This document shows positions 23,948 through 31,714 of a stretch of 64,000 nt of DNA, piece by piece. This DNA is from a virus, in the IMG/VR virus record IMGVR_UViG_3300031612_000002, positions 53,471 through 117,470 of that record; one strand, 5' to 3'. Below the pieces are notes generated by a model. That model did no database searches. It had not been told where the DNA came from and saw nothing but the letters and a program-made list of their open reading frames with translations. Positions within the stretch are counted from its first letter, which is position 1; the number at the start of each line of letters is the position of its first letter. Both the position numbers and the translations under genes were made by a program.

Positions 23948-24199
23948 ATGTCAAATACAGATTTAAATGAAGACGGTAAAGTAAGTATGCTAGAAGCATT
24001 TCCATATTGGTTTGATAGATTGAGATTGTTTCCAAGAGCATTCATTAGTGTATATATCTATTTGTTATATGATGTATCGCAATGGTTCATGCTACTAGAA
24101 GATCCTAACATGGCACAAGCGGGATTAGTATCAGTCATAGTGGGTGCAGGCGCAGCATGGTTTGGTCTGTATGTGAGTTCAGATTCACAAAAAACATAA
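23948..24199 (+). CDS. Small membrane protein, possible holin
   Basis: 83 aa from ATG 23948 behind AGAGGAAG; a longer TTG start at 23906 would place the late promoter inside the gene and is rejected. The N-terminus has an EF-hand-like DLNEDGKVSMLE. Then come two hydrophobic helices (about 28-48 and 58-77) with GAGAAWFGLYV, and a polar tail. The two-helix form and late expression suggest a holin-like protein, but the spanin genes are 9 kb away and this is inference. Confidence 0.55.
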   Translation: MSNTDLNEDGKVSMLEAFPYWFDRLRLFPRAFISVYIYLLYDVSQWFMLLEDPNMAQAGLVSVIVGAGAAWFGLYVSSDSQKT

Positions 24200-24219
24200 A
24201 AACAAAAGGATTAAGTAAA

Positions 24220-24786
24220 ATGTATTATCAGCATCACATTCAATTAAAAACAGCAGAGCCGTTAACACAAGTACAAGCATTAACTTGGTATAAGGCAGTT
24301 AAGGAATTTTCACCAATTGAAACAGTATTAAAGTATCAGTTAGGTGAAGATCTAATAGGCATGGAGTATGGTCATTGTGCAGATTGCGATTTCCCTCATA
24401 CATATGTTGTCCCGTTAACACGTGATATCACAGCAGAAGAAGCATTGTTTATTGTTAATGTCTGGGATTATCAATTTGATGGTGATTTTGATATTGAATT
24501 GTCTAGTCAATATGATGCTGGTATAATGGGAAGTATGGATAGTTCAGTTCATATTGATGAAGATGTAAAAAATCAAGCAGTGTTTGATATGAAGAAGTGG
24601 CATCATAATCGCTGGGTTAGTGAGAAAGTGTCTGAAGGTTGGAGACATGGATCTTATTTCAATTCATCAGAAAAAACGCATCCAGCATTGCGAGATTGGG
24701 ATAGTCTTACAGAAACGCATCGTCGCGCACCAGAGTTTGATAATAATGAAATATTGGAATGGTTAGAAAGACGCGGAATAATCTAG
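24220..24786 (+). CDS. RyR-domain-like protein, 188 aa
   Basis: ATG 24220 behind AAAGGA; upstream frame extension lies within the previous gene. The C-terminal half has HHNRWVSEKVSEGWRHG, then K-THPALRDWDSLTETHR, matching the pattern of RyR domains (W-x-x-x-K-x-x-x-GW-x-G then HP-x-L-x-x-x-x-x-L). RyR domains occur in ryanodine receptors and in phage and bacterial proteins, perhaps as ligand-binding modules. The N-terminal half is unrecognised. Confidence 0.6.
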   Translation: MYYQHHIQLKTAEPLTQVQALTWYKAVKEFSPIETVLKYQLGEDLIGMEYGHCADCDFPHTYVVPLTRDITAEEALFIVNVWDYQFDGDFDIELSSQYDAGIMGSMDSSVHIDEDVKNQAVFDMKKWHHNRWVSEKVSEGWRHGSYFNSSEKTHPALRDWDSLTETHRRAPEFDNNEILEWLERRGII

Positions 24787-24815
24787 TTGACGTAGTATCA
24801 TTATTGTGTTATAAT
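24787..24815 (+). promoter_or_regulatory. Sigma70-type promoter, likely leaderless transcript
   Basis: TTGACG 24787-24792 and TATAAT 24810-24815, spacer 17 nt. The ATG of the next gene is 7 nt past the -10 box, where transcription should start. Confidence 0.75.
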
Positions 24816-24822
24816 ATTCTTT

Positions 24823-25161
24823 ATGAAAATAATAGAAATGCTACACGTTACCGTACATGTAATAACCATCTCACGTTACGAATATCAGATACACGCAGAA
24901 ACACCACCACGTGAGAAGATGGGATATTACCCATATCTATCTGATTGGTATGTGAATGATGCTTTAGGTAAACATCTATGTAATATAGAAGACCCTAATA
25001 ATCTTGATATAAGATTTGAGTTAGATCATGCATCTGATTGCTATCGTCTTGCTATCACCGCATGGTTGTCTACAACCGATATTGATAAGATTGAAACAGC
25101 GTTCTTTATTAACCTACCCCGAATAAATTCTCGTAATGATACTAAATATAAGTATGAATAA
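24823..25161 (+). CDS. Hypothetical protein, 112 aa
   Basis: Starts at the expected first base of its transcript with no SD. Soluble, with MLHVTVHVITISRYEYQIHAE beta strands split around residue 10 and an acidic centre. No recognised family. Overlaps the next gene by 8 nt. Confidence 0.6.
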   Translation: MKIIEMLHVTVHVITISRYEYQIHAETPPREKMGYYPYLSDWYVNDALGKHLCNIEDPNNLDIRFELDHASDCYRLAITAWLSTTDIDKIETAFFINLPRINSRNDTKYKYE

Positions 25162-25402
25162 TAAAATACCCACAGTAGAGCAATTAGTAGAAATCGCAAG
25201 AGAAGTAGAAATTGAAGATCCCATTAATTGGGAAGAGTTAAATGTGAGTGAAGAGTCAGCATATAACCTCATAGCGAATCAGGTATTGTCTGATCATATG
25301 ATGCGAAGCCCAGATGATCACGAAGTAGTGTTACTTGCAACGGTCACAAAATTGATTGTTGAAAATTTCATATTAAACATAAAGTTGTTACAAAATAAGT
25401 AA
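25154..25402 (+). CDS. Hypothetical acidic protein, 82 aa
   Basis: ATG 25154 overlaps the previous stop; coupling is likely because no clear SD is present. Helical and acidic (EIAREVEIEDPINWEEL). Its stop shares a base with the next ATG. Unknown function. Confidence 0.5.
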   Translation: MNNKIPTVEQLVEIAREVEIEDPINWEELNVSEESAYNLIANQVLSDHMMRSPDDHEVVLLATVTKLIVENFILNIKLLQNK

Positions 25403-25803
25403 TGTTACTTGGATTTGATTTAGTCCGTTGCTTGAGCGATATTCTAGAAAAGAAAGTAGATTATAGCGATGTGTTACTAATAGTAACTTGCGTTGAAATT
25501 GATTTCAGAGATGACGACCAATGGAATATATTCTGGAAGAATACGATTGATCCTATTCATTTGATGATGGGAAATAACAGACATAAATTGAATTTCTACG
25601 ATAAAGAAGATGTTCACAATTTGATAGATGATTTGTTATTTGATGGAAAATTAGTAAAACGAGAACGCACACACGTGCTAGATTCAATAAGTAGTTTGCC
25701 AAATTATTGGTACAACATTATACCGTTAGAAGAACATATGACACCCGCAGTTCAAGATGCTTGGGATTATTTCAAGATGCTTGAAGCATTGTGCAGAAGT
25801 TAG
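25402..25803 (+). CDS. Hypothetical protein, 133 aa
   Basis: Third member of the tightly coupled group after the 24787 promoter. Alpha/beta, Trp- and Asp-rich, no membrane segment despite a hydrophobic VLLIVTCVEI strand. No family recognised. Confidence 0.55.
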   Translation: MLLGFDLVRCLSDILEKKVDYSDVLLIVTCVEIDFRDDDQWNIFWKNTIDPIHLMMGNNRHKLNFYDKEDVHNLIDDLLFDGKLVKRERTHVLDSISSLPNYWYNIIPLEEHMTPAVQDAWDYFKMLEALCRS

Positions 25804-25837
25804 TGTACTTTAAAACTCTCAGTAAATTAAACAACAG

Positions 25838-25845
25838 CATAAATA
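25838..25845 (+). promoter_or_regulatory. T4-type late promoter before the packaged-protein-like genes
   Basis: CATAAATA followed by CTACTATAA, 29 nt before ATG 25874. Confidence 0.7.
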
Positions 25846-25873
25846 CTACTATAATTAATAGAGGTATTATGTC

Positions 25874-26113
25874 ATGTCCATGTCTTTAGAAGAAGAAATT
25901 AAACAACTAAAAATATTAGCAGGAATTTATCAACCGTACAATACCGATAAGGATATTGTAGACGGAGATGATGAATCTAATATATCAATTACGGGTTCAG
26001 AAAAACGTAAACTTGAACGAGAGCATGACATCAAGCCTGGCACGCCCGAATGGTTTAAACTATGGTTTTCGTTGCCAAAAATGACAGGCGAAAAGCCGTA
26101 TGAAAAGGATTAG
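25874..26113 (+). CDS. Conserved small late phage protein, 79 aa
   Basis: ATG 25874 with GAGG 9 nt upstream. Ends with EHDIKPGTPEWFKLWF and SLPKMTGEKP, a motif I recall from marine T4-like phages without function. Helical N-terminus. Leads a late operon of proteins with capsid-targeting-like leaders, so a head or assembly role is possible. Confidence 0.6.
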   Translation: MSMSLEEEIKQLKILAGIYQPYNTDKDIVDGDDESNISITGSEKRKLEREHDIKPGTPEWFKLWFSLPKMTGEKPYEKD

Positions 26114-26116
26114 ATT

Positions 26117-26983
26117 ATGAGATTAAATGAATTTGATGGTTCAATGAGAATCACAGAAGGTAAGGGCGCGTTCCCAGGAGTTGGTGCAATCCATGTATCC
26201 GAAATAACTCCCACATTGCAATCATTAGAGAAAGTGTTAGGTATTGATTTGCTTAACAATGTATTAGGTTCAGTGGGTAAGAAGCAATTTTCAGGTGATA
26301 TTGATGTAGCATTAAATATCCCAGCAGAAGATATCCCAGCCTTCTATGAAAAATTAAAGACTATTCCAGAAATAATTGATACGTCAAAGAGTAGTGTTAT
26401 CATGACAAAAGTAAAAATACAAGATTATGATGACAGTAAAGAAGTTGATGGAAAAGATAGAACTGGTTTTGTCCAAGTTGATTTTATGCCAGGCGATCCT
26501 GATTGGATGAAGGTGTATTATCATTCACCACATGAAGCAGGAATGTCAGATGATGGTCGTTCAAGTAAGTACAAAGGTATGCATCGTAACATTATGGTTG
26601 CGTCAATTGCAGCAGTATTTAATAGAGAAAATCGTGGTAATCAACTACCAGACGGACGATATGAAGAAACAGAAATGTTTATGTTTAGCCCAAGAGATGG
26701 ATTAGTTCGTGTTAATCGTACACCAGTACCAAGAAAAGATGGTAATGGATTCACAGCAAAAAACAAGAACACAATAATTGCTGGACCTTGGAAGACAGAT
26801 GAGCAGATTGCAGATGTATTAAACCTAGGTGATAGTGATGTGTTGTATAGTCTTGAGACATTGGTAGATGCGGTAACACAGAATTTCACAGATGAAGATA
26901 AAAATACGATATTTGCAAATTTTGCAAATAATGCACAAGTAGGTGCAGTTGGTATTCCAGATGAACTAAAGGATCACGTATGA
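26117..26983 (+). CDS. Nucleotidyltransferase-fold protein with capsid-targeting-like leader
   Basis: 288 aa. Residues 1-14 (MRLNEFDGSMRITE) end in I-T-E, the L/I-x-E pattern cut by T4 gp21 protease. The core has GS at 51-52 and DID at 61-63, with a third Asp in VQVDFMPGD (about 122), the signature of the polymerase-beta nucleotidyltransferase fold. It would transfer a nucleotide to an unknown acceptor. The leader and late promoter suggest it is packaged in the head and injected (inference). Overlaps the next gene by 4 nt. Confidence 0.7.
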   Translation: MRLNEFDGSMRITEGKGAFPGVGAIHVSEITPTLQSLEKVLGIDLLNNVLGSVGKKQFSGDIDVALNIPAEDIPAFYEKLKTIPEIIDTSKSSVIMTKVKIQDYDDSKEVDGKDRTGFVQVDFMPGDPDWMKVYYHSPHEAGMSDDGRSSKYKGMHRNIMVASIAAVFNRENRGNQLPDGRYEETEMFMFSPRDGLVRVNRTPVPRKDGNGFTAKNKNTIIAGPWKTDEQIADVLNLGDSDVLYSLETLVDAVTQNFTDEDKNTIFANFANNAQVGAVGIPDELKDHV

Positions 26984-27978
26984 AAATAAACGAAATAGTA
27001 GAACCAGCAAAATTAGAATTGCCTGATATAGAAGTAGGCGATGAGGTATTGGTTGGTAAATTCAAGAATAGTAAAGCGGTAGTAAAGGGATTCACTAAAG
27101 ACAAGAATAATCATCCTGTTATGAAGACGACGAAAGGTGACAAGAAAGTATTTAAGGATCGTCATAGTAAGTTGGTACAAGAAGACCAATCGCCGGCATT
27201 GCCAGTTACATCAGTGAAAGATTTATATCATGTTGGCACATTAGATGCGTCAAAGAAGCGTGATGGATATGAGGGCGCAGGGTTGAGCGTGAGTACCCAT
27301 CCAGAAGATTGGAAAAAGATTGCTAGAGGACATGTAACTGGGGATACATATAGTGCTATCAAAAATGGAAACAGATTCCTAAATGCACATGCACTTACAG
27401 ATTCGCATGACGAAGTAATCAAACAATGGGCAATTGAAAATGAATACTTAGCCCAGCAAGAAACGGTTACAGTATGTGCTTACGATGATGAAATGGAAGA
27501 TACTTTATGTCAAACATTCACCTCAATGGCAGATGCAGAATATGAATATGATGGTGAATTAGAACACTATGACGTTGAAGTAGACAAGGGTGGGATTGTT
27601 CCAACTGATAAACTGAAAAAAGCAGCAAGACAGAAACGCATGGAAGCAACTGGTGTACTAGATTTTGTTCTACCCTTATATGCAGAGCAAGCAGGACTTG
27701 ATGGAGTATGGTGGCAAGATACGCTAGATGTAAGTAGATATTCAGCGCCTCGTGGTGTTATTGTTCCTAGCAAAATTGACTCTTGGGAGTTTAAAGTAAA
27801 CGAATCAATAGTAGAAGATGGAAAGATTGTACAGGGCGTTAATACCACAGTAGATGTAAAGCCGGGTGAAACTGAGCGACAAGCAGCAAAGTTCGGAAAC
27901 AAAATAACAAAGAAGGGTCCGCCTATATTGGGCGGCAGTTCATCTCATAAATTATTTAATATGGGACTAGGAGAATAA
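26980..27978 (+). CDS. ADP-ribosyltransferase-like protein with capsid-targeting-like leader
   Basis: 332 aa. N-terminus MKINEIVE fits the L/I-x-E leader pattern. Residues 17-66 look like a small SH3/KOW-type beta domain. Then YHVGT (83-87) and GAGLSVSTHPEDW (99-111) resemble the NAD-binding H-G-T/S and S-x-S motifs of ADP-ribosyltransferases; a later GLDGVWWQ and SAPRGVIVP (about 236-262) recalls ART-like toxins. T4 Alt is a packaged ADP-ribosyltransferase, so the parallel is notable. The catalytic Glu is not identified; moderate confidence. Confidence 0.5.
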   Translation: MKINEIVEPAKLELPDIEVGDEVLVGKFKNSKAVVKGFTKDKNNHPVMKTTKGDKKVFKDRHSKLVQEDQSPALPVTSVKDLYHVGTLDASKKRDGYEGAGLSVSTHPEDWKKIARGHVTGDTYSAIKNGNRFLNAHALTDSHDEVIKQWAIENEYLAQQETVTVCAYDDEMEDTLCQTFTSMADAEYEYDGELEHYDVEVDKGGIVPTDKLKKAARQKRMEATGVLDFVLPLYAEQAGLDGVWWQDTLDVSRYSAPRGVIVPSKIDSWEFKVNESIVEDGKIVQGVNTTVDVKPGETERQAAKFGNKITKKGPPILGGSSSHKLFNMGLGE

Positions 27979-27980
27979 GA

Positions 27981-28487
27981 ATGAAAATTAATGAAGTAGT
28001 TACCATTAAAGAAGACGCTATGGAAATAGCAAAGACATTGATGTCATTGTCTGGTGAAGAGATAGTAGCATTAAGCGCAGCATTGACTATGACAGTTCCA
28101 GTGTTGAAAGGATTGTTTAAAACTGGTAAAGGCATCATGAAAGTGAAGCGTATGATGGATAGAGCAAGTGTACGTATCGCTAATGGCATTGTTAACGAAA
28201 TTGAGTACACCAATGACATTAGACTCGCCGCAACCACAGATAATGTCTTAGACGAGTCTATAGGAGCATTAATGGGTATGGTGCTTCCATCACATGCAAA
28301 GATGTATAATAAAGCAGCAGAAATGATGTCTAGTTTTCATGTGGAATTCCCATCGTATGGTTTAAACAAACTAGCAGCGTTAGTATCAAGGCGTACTGCA
28401 CATGATTTTGACAGACGAGCATTGGTGAAGGTATTTAATAAGCAGTATCCAAATGTAACCATAAGTGAACAAGATATAGAGAAATAA
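27981..28487 (+). CDS. Helical protein with capsid-targeting-like leader, 168 aa
   Basis: N-terminus MKINEVVTIKE ends in I-K-E, a possible prohead-protease site. The rest is helical, with a hydrophobic stretch (VALSAALTMTVPVLKGLF) and basic segments (KGIMKVKRMMDR). No recognised domain. Between the ART-like gene and a GNAT gene in one late operon; a packaged internal protein is inferred from the leader. Confidence 0.55.
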   Translation: MKINEVVTIKEDAMEIAKTLMSLSGEEIVALSAALTMTVPVLKGLFKTGKGIMKVKRMMDRASVRIANGIVNEIEYTNDIRLAATTDNVLDESIGALMGMVLPSHAKMYNKAAEMMSSFHVEFPSYGLNKLAALVSRRTAHDFDRRALVKVFNKQYPNVTISEQDIEK

Positions 28488-28867
28488 TGAATATTACTGT
28501 ATGTAGATTAAAGGCTACTGATGTATATAAACTGCAAGCCATCGTAAAGAAAGATATAGCAGAAGCAGCATACATCACGTGGCCATTTACAAAAGAAGTA
28601 GCGTTATCATTTATTACTGAGTATAATACATGGGGTATTTGGATTAACGGTGGTATACTTGCAGGTGCAATAGAGATAAAAGATACACACGAGACTGCAT
28701 ATTTGGTTGCAAGTATATATCAAAATAATGGTATAGCGACCGCAGCGATTAAGGAAATAAAAGAAATATTTTACGATAGACAATTGTGGTGCATGATTAA
28801 CCCAGATAATAAAGCGAGTTTAAAAGTTGCAAATAATGCAAAGATGAGAGTTCAATTTTATAGATAA
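28487..28867 (+). CDS. GNAT-family acetyltransferase-like protein
   Basis: 126 aa. Middle and C-terminal parts follow the GNAT fold: an AYLVASIYQNNGIATAAIKEI segment (acetyl-CoA loop and helix, with Q-N-N-G-I-A in place of the usual Q-x-x-G-x-G/A), and NPDNKASLKVANNAKMR. Short but complete. No capsid-targeting leader. Overlaps the previous stop by one base (TAATG). Target unknown. Confidence 0.7.
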   Translation: MNITVCRLKATDVYKLQAIVKKDIAEAAYITWPFTKEVALSFITEYNTWGIWINGGILAGAIEIKDTHETAYLVASIYQNNGIATAAIKEIKEIFYDRQLWCMINPDNKASLKVANNAKMRVQFYR

Positions 28868-28870
28868 ATA
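28863..28870 (+). promoter_or_regulatory. T4-type late promoter
   Basis: GATAAATA overlapping the stop of the GNAT gene, 21 nt before ATG 28891. Confidence 0.55.
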
Positions 28871-28890
28871 GTTATGTAGGGAGACAATTT

Positions 28891-29124
28891 ATGGCTAACA
28901 AGAAAGTAGAACACCATGACATCGAAGATTTACATGGTCCTATGAATAGTGTTGCAAAAGAAGATGCAAAAATATGGACAGGACTAGAACATAAAGACGA
29001 AGAAGATTATGAATTATATGAACATAGGACAGTAGTTGCAAAGAAACAGAAAGCGAAGAAGTCTAGCAAAAAGCAAGATAGACGTATATCGAAGCAATTA
29101 GTTAAGCAAACAGATAAGGAGTAA
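28891..29124 (+). CDS. Small basic protein, 77 aa
   Basis: SD TAGGGAG and its own late promoter. Acidic N-terminal half and lysine-rich C-terminal half (KKQKAKKSSKKQDRR), suggesting nucleic-acid binding. It lacks the MKINE-type leader of its neighbours. Function unknown. Confidence 0.6.
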   Translation: MANKKVEHHDIEDLHGPMNSVAKEDAKIWTGLEHKDEEDYELYEHRTVVAKKQKAKKSSKKQDRRISKQLVKQTDKE

Positions 29125-29136
29125 AGTGCATTATTG

Positions 29137-29144
29137 CATAAATA
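29137..29144 (+). promoter_or_regulatory. T4-type late promoter, very close to start
   Basis: CATAAATA followed by ATATT and then ATG 29150, so the transcript from it would be nearly leaderless. Confidence 0.5.
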
Positions 29145-29149
29145 ATATT

Positions 29150-29353
29150 ATGAAAATTAATGAAATTATAAGTGAAGAGGCAGCAGCAGGTGATACAATG
29201 GCAGGCAATATAGCCAGTGTTTCGTTTCCAATGACTCCCGGAACTACCAAAATGGCTTCTAGAAAGGCAGTTGATCCGAAAGGACATTTAGGTTCAGGAA
29301 AATCAAATAAATCATTTAAAGGCTTTAGGCAATACAAACTGGATAAGAAATAG
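29150..29353 (+). CDS. Small basic protein with capsid-targeting-like leader, 67 aa
   Basis: MKINEIISE then EAAAGD: a good L/I-x-E processing site, like T4 internal proteins. The mature part would be short, Gly/Ser/Lys-rich and basic, resembling DNA-bound internal head proteins. A GTG at 29126 with a better SD (AAGGAG) would add 8 residues before the leader; the ATG is preferred because the leader then begins the protein. Confidence 0.6.
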   Translation: MKINEIISEEAAAGDTMAGNIASVSFPMTPGTTKMASRKAVDPKGHLGSGKSNKSFKGFRQYKLDKK

Positions 29354-29355
29354 AA

Positions 29356-30393
29356 ATGAGATTTAATCAATTAAGTGAAAACACAAAAATAAAGAAAAAA
29401 GACCTTGCGAATTGGAATCACATGTACGGCGCAGATGCAATAGAATATGGAACTGAGATTATAAATCTATATAATATACACGATTCTAGTGAGCAGCAGT
29501 TTATTATAGAAATTATTGATTCATATACTGATGAATTTGATATACGAGATCCAGCGGATCGTAAGAAGTTATCAAGTAAGATGAAAAAATGGTGGCGCAA
29601 GATGTCAGGTAAATCAATAAAGCATGGCAGCCAATTTGATGAATCTGGTAAAAACTCAACATTACCGTTATCACAAGAAGTTTCTAACTTGATTGGACGT
29701 GGTGATACAGTTTATATTGAAATTGATGATACTAATGTAGCAGAAATAGTAGGAGTCAATCTTGATAAAGATAAGCGAACAGTAATTGTAGGATTTGGTA
29801 AATCTAGAAAATCTATCCCAGTACATAACGACACATACAGAATTGATGATAGCCAAGGCTACAACGTAATTCGTAAAATTGAAGAATCAACCAAACAGGA
29901 AATCCCCATGACAAACAAAAAAATTAACGAAGGCGTATTAAGTGAAGAAGAAGACACTGGTGTAATGGCTAAGTACACATTGTACATGCTTGCAAAAAGT
30001 GCAACACGTCTACACAAAATGGTACAAGATGAAGAAGAAGTATCACAAGAAGTGCTTGATAAGTTACGCGCAGCGTACGAGATCATTACTGAGATCAAGA
30101 CAGGTTACGATGCAGTTAAATCTCTTGAAAATCTACCACTAGCACCAACTGTAGTAGGTGTTACAGAAGAAGAAGCATTGCGTCCGTATAAAGTGCTTCA
30201 TGTAAAGAAGCAACCAATTGAAGTTAAAGCATCTACTAGTTATGAAGCAGCAACCAAAGCAGCAGCGATTTGGAAATTAAAATCAACGGCTGGTGTATCA
30301 GCATATTTGCTAGATACTGTACATGTTGCAGAACAGGCATCATCTATGTTTGAATCTGCTAGAAAGAAAGCAAAATTAAACGCGAAAAAGTAA
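29356..30393 (+). CDS. Two-part late protein with leader-like sequences, possible core polyprotein
   Basis: 345 aa. Starts MRFNQLSE (L-S-E site). Residues 10-180 are charged and helical, then beta-rich (DTVYIEIDDTNVAEIVGV). At residue 185 an internal Met begins KKINEGVLSE, a second leader-like sequence, preceded in DNA by AGGAAAT 8 nt before ATG 29908, so a shorter product may also be made. The C-terminal part (RPYKVLHVKKQPIEVKASTSYEAATKAAA) recalls a domain common in marine T4-like phages. Likely head-internal or scaffold-related (inference). Confidence 0.6.
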   Translation: MRFNQLSENTKIKKKDLANWNHMYGADAIEYGTEIINLYNIHDSSEQQFIIEIIDSYTDEFDIRDPADRKKLSSKMKKWWRKMSGKSIKHGSQFDESGKNSTLPLSQEVSNLIGRGDTVYIEIDDTNVAEIVGVNLDKDKRTVIVGFGKSRKSIPVHNDTYRIDDSQGYNVIRKIEESTKQEIPMTNKKINEGVLSEEEDTGVMAKYTLYMLAKSATRLHKMVQDEEEVSQEVLDKLRAAYEIITEIKTGYDAVKSLENLPLAPTVVGVTEEEALRPYKVLHVKKQPIEVKASTSYEAATKAAAIWKLKSTAGVSAYLLDTVHVAEQASSMFESARKKAKLNAKK

Positions 30394-30554
30394 TGTTTGA
30401 ACCCTCACTGGAAAGTAAGACAGAATGCAAGCAATGTGGTGGAATCTGTCATGGACACGCCGCAAAATATCGCACACTAACCATCTTGGGCGAACCGCCT
30501 AGACGAATTAAAGTGTGTGATTCATGTCAGTGCAATAAGTGCATACCATCTTAA
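30393..30554 (+). CDS. Small zinc-ribbon-like protein, 53 aa
   Basis: ATG 30393 overlaps the previous stop (TAATG). Cysteine pattern CKQCGGICHGH and later CDSCQCNKC could bind one or two zinc ions. Basic middle. No SD, so coupled to the upstream gene. Complete frame fitting the gap. Confidence 0.55.
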   Translation: MFEPSLESKTECKQCGGICHGHAAKYRTLTILGEPPRRIKVCDSCQCNKCIPS

Positions 30555-30567
30555 TAAGAGAACTATT

Positions 30568-31569
30568 ATGAAAGCAATACAATTTTTACAAGAAGCATCG
30601 CTAACTCAACAAGAGTTACGCAAATATGGAGGCAAACGTTTGGAAACATTCATAGCAAAAATCCAATCGGGTTCTCCATTTGTAAAAGTTGGAGAGACTG
30701 AGCCATCTATTGTGTTAGTTAATGATTCAGATGTGATTGAGCGTTTGCAGAAGAATGATATACCAGCGATATTTGAGTTGGTAGATGGTGGTTCAATACG
30801 ACTCACTCAATTACTGAAAACAAAAGAATTCGGTGGTATTGGTAGTAAAAAAGAAACTTCTGAAAAGCAAGAATATGGTTTAATAAACATTATCAATAAT
30901 AACCCAGGCAGTGTTATTGACACAATGGGTATTACAGCGCAGTCATCCCGTAGTAATGAGGGAATGAATGCAATGAACAAAGAACGATACATTGATATAT
31001 TCATAACTGATAGTACTGGTAAAGATTATGGTATCTCAATGAAAGGAACAACTGCTCCTTCATTAGGTGGTGGTGGTGCAGCGGGCATTAATTCAGTAGC
31101 CCCAGATTTATTCAAAAAGATATTCGCAAGAATTGAAGAGTTTATGAAGAATGAATTGGGATTAAGCAATGGTGATATTATCGCAGCAAAGCATATTCCA
31201 GAAATATTTGTTCGTGTACCAGATGATTATGTAGAAAGCATCATGAGAGGTAACGAAGAAATGGGCGGTCCTATTGATTATATGTATGTGGGTCCTATGA
31301 ATGCTATTGGTGAAGTTGGTGATAATAATATATTGAATTTAAATGGAAAATTCTATACAGTAGAAGAGTATATTAATAAAATAGGTAATTTCTATTTTAG
31401 AATGCGTAAGCGTGACTTAGCAGATAACCAGACAGTTCAAGTAGCATATGATGAAAAAAATACATTAGGCTTGTCTAAGTTATTAAAGAATCCAGAAACG
31501 CATAAAAACAATTTAAGACTAGTGGTTACTAATGCACCATTTTCCACTGGAGTTGTATTAGACTTGTAG
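30568..31569 (+). CDS. Protein with capsid-targeting-like leader, possible nuclease fold
   Basis: 333 aa from ATG 30568 behind AAGAG; the longer GTG frame at 30517 is rejected. MKAIQFLQE then ASLTQQ fits the L/I-x-E cleavage pattern closely, like T4 MKTYQEF-type leaders. The middle has YIDIFITDSTGKDYGISMKGTT followed by a Gly-rich loop, compatible with a D...S-x-K restriction-endonuclease-like core, but this is tentative. Last gene of the late block, ended by a hairpin. Confidence 0.55.
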   Translation: MKAIQFLQEASLTQQELRKYGGKRLETFIAKIQSGSPFVKVGETEPSIVLVNDSDVIERLQKNDIPAIFELVDGGSIRLTQLLKTKEFGGIGSKKETSEKQEYGLINIINNNPGSVIDTMGITAQSSRSNEGMNAMNKERYIDIFITDSTGKDYGISMKGTTAPSLGGGGAAGINSVAPDLFKKIFARIEEFMKNELGLSNGDIIAAKHIPEIFVRVPDDYVESIMRGNEEMGGPIDYMYVGPMNAIGEVGDNNILNLNGKFYTVEEYINKIGNFYFRMRKRDLADNQTVQVAYDEKNTLGLSKLLKNPETHKNNLRLVVTNAPFSTGVVLDL

Positions 31570-31575
31570 TATCCC

Positions 31576-31600
31576 TTGATTGCACTACTCAGTGCAATTA
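31576..31600 (+). terminator. Hairpin after the late block
   Basis: Perfect 8-bp stem ATTGCACT-ACTC-AGTGCAAT, extended by G-U and T-A pairs; followed by TCATTCTCTTTG rather than a clean T-tract. Probable weak terminator. Confidence 0.55.
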
Positions 31601-31632
31601 TCATTCTCTTTGTAAATAACCTAAAAAATCAA

Positions 31633-31661
31633 TTGACAACTCTGTGTTTATAGTGTATTAT
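31633..31661 (+). promoter_or_regulatory. Sigma70-type promoter for dsbA-DNA polymerase
   Basis: TTGACA 31633-31638 and TATTAT 31656-31661, spacer 17 nt. The leader to ATG 31715 is 53 nt and ends in AAAGAGAA. Confidence 0.75.
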
Positions 31662-31714
31662 AGTGTAATGCATTGACTAATATGCATATTCATTAATTTA
31701 AAGAGAATATCAAA

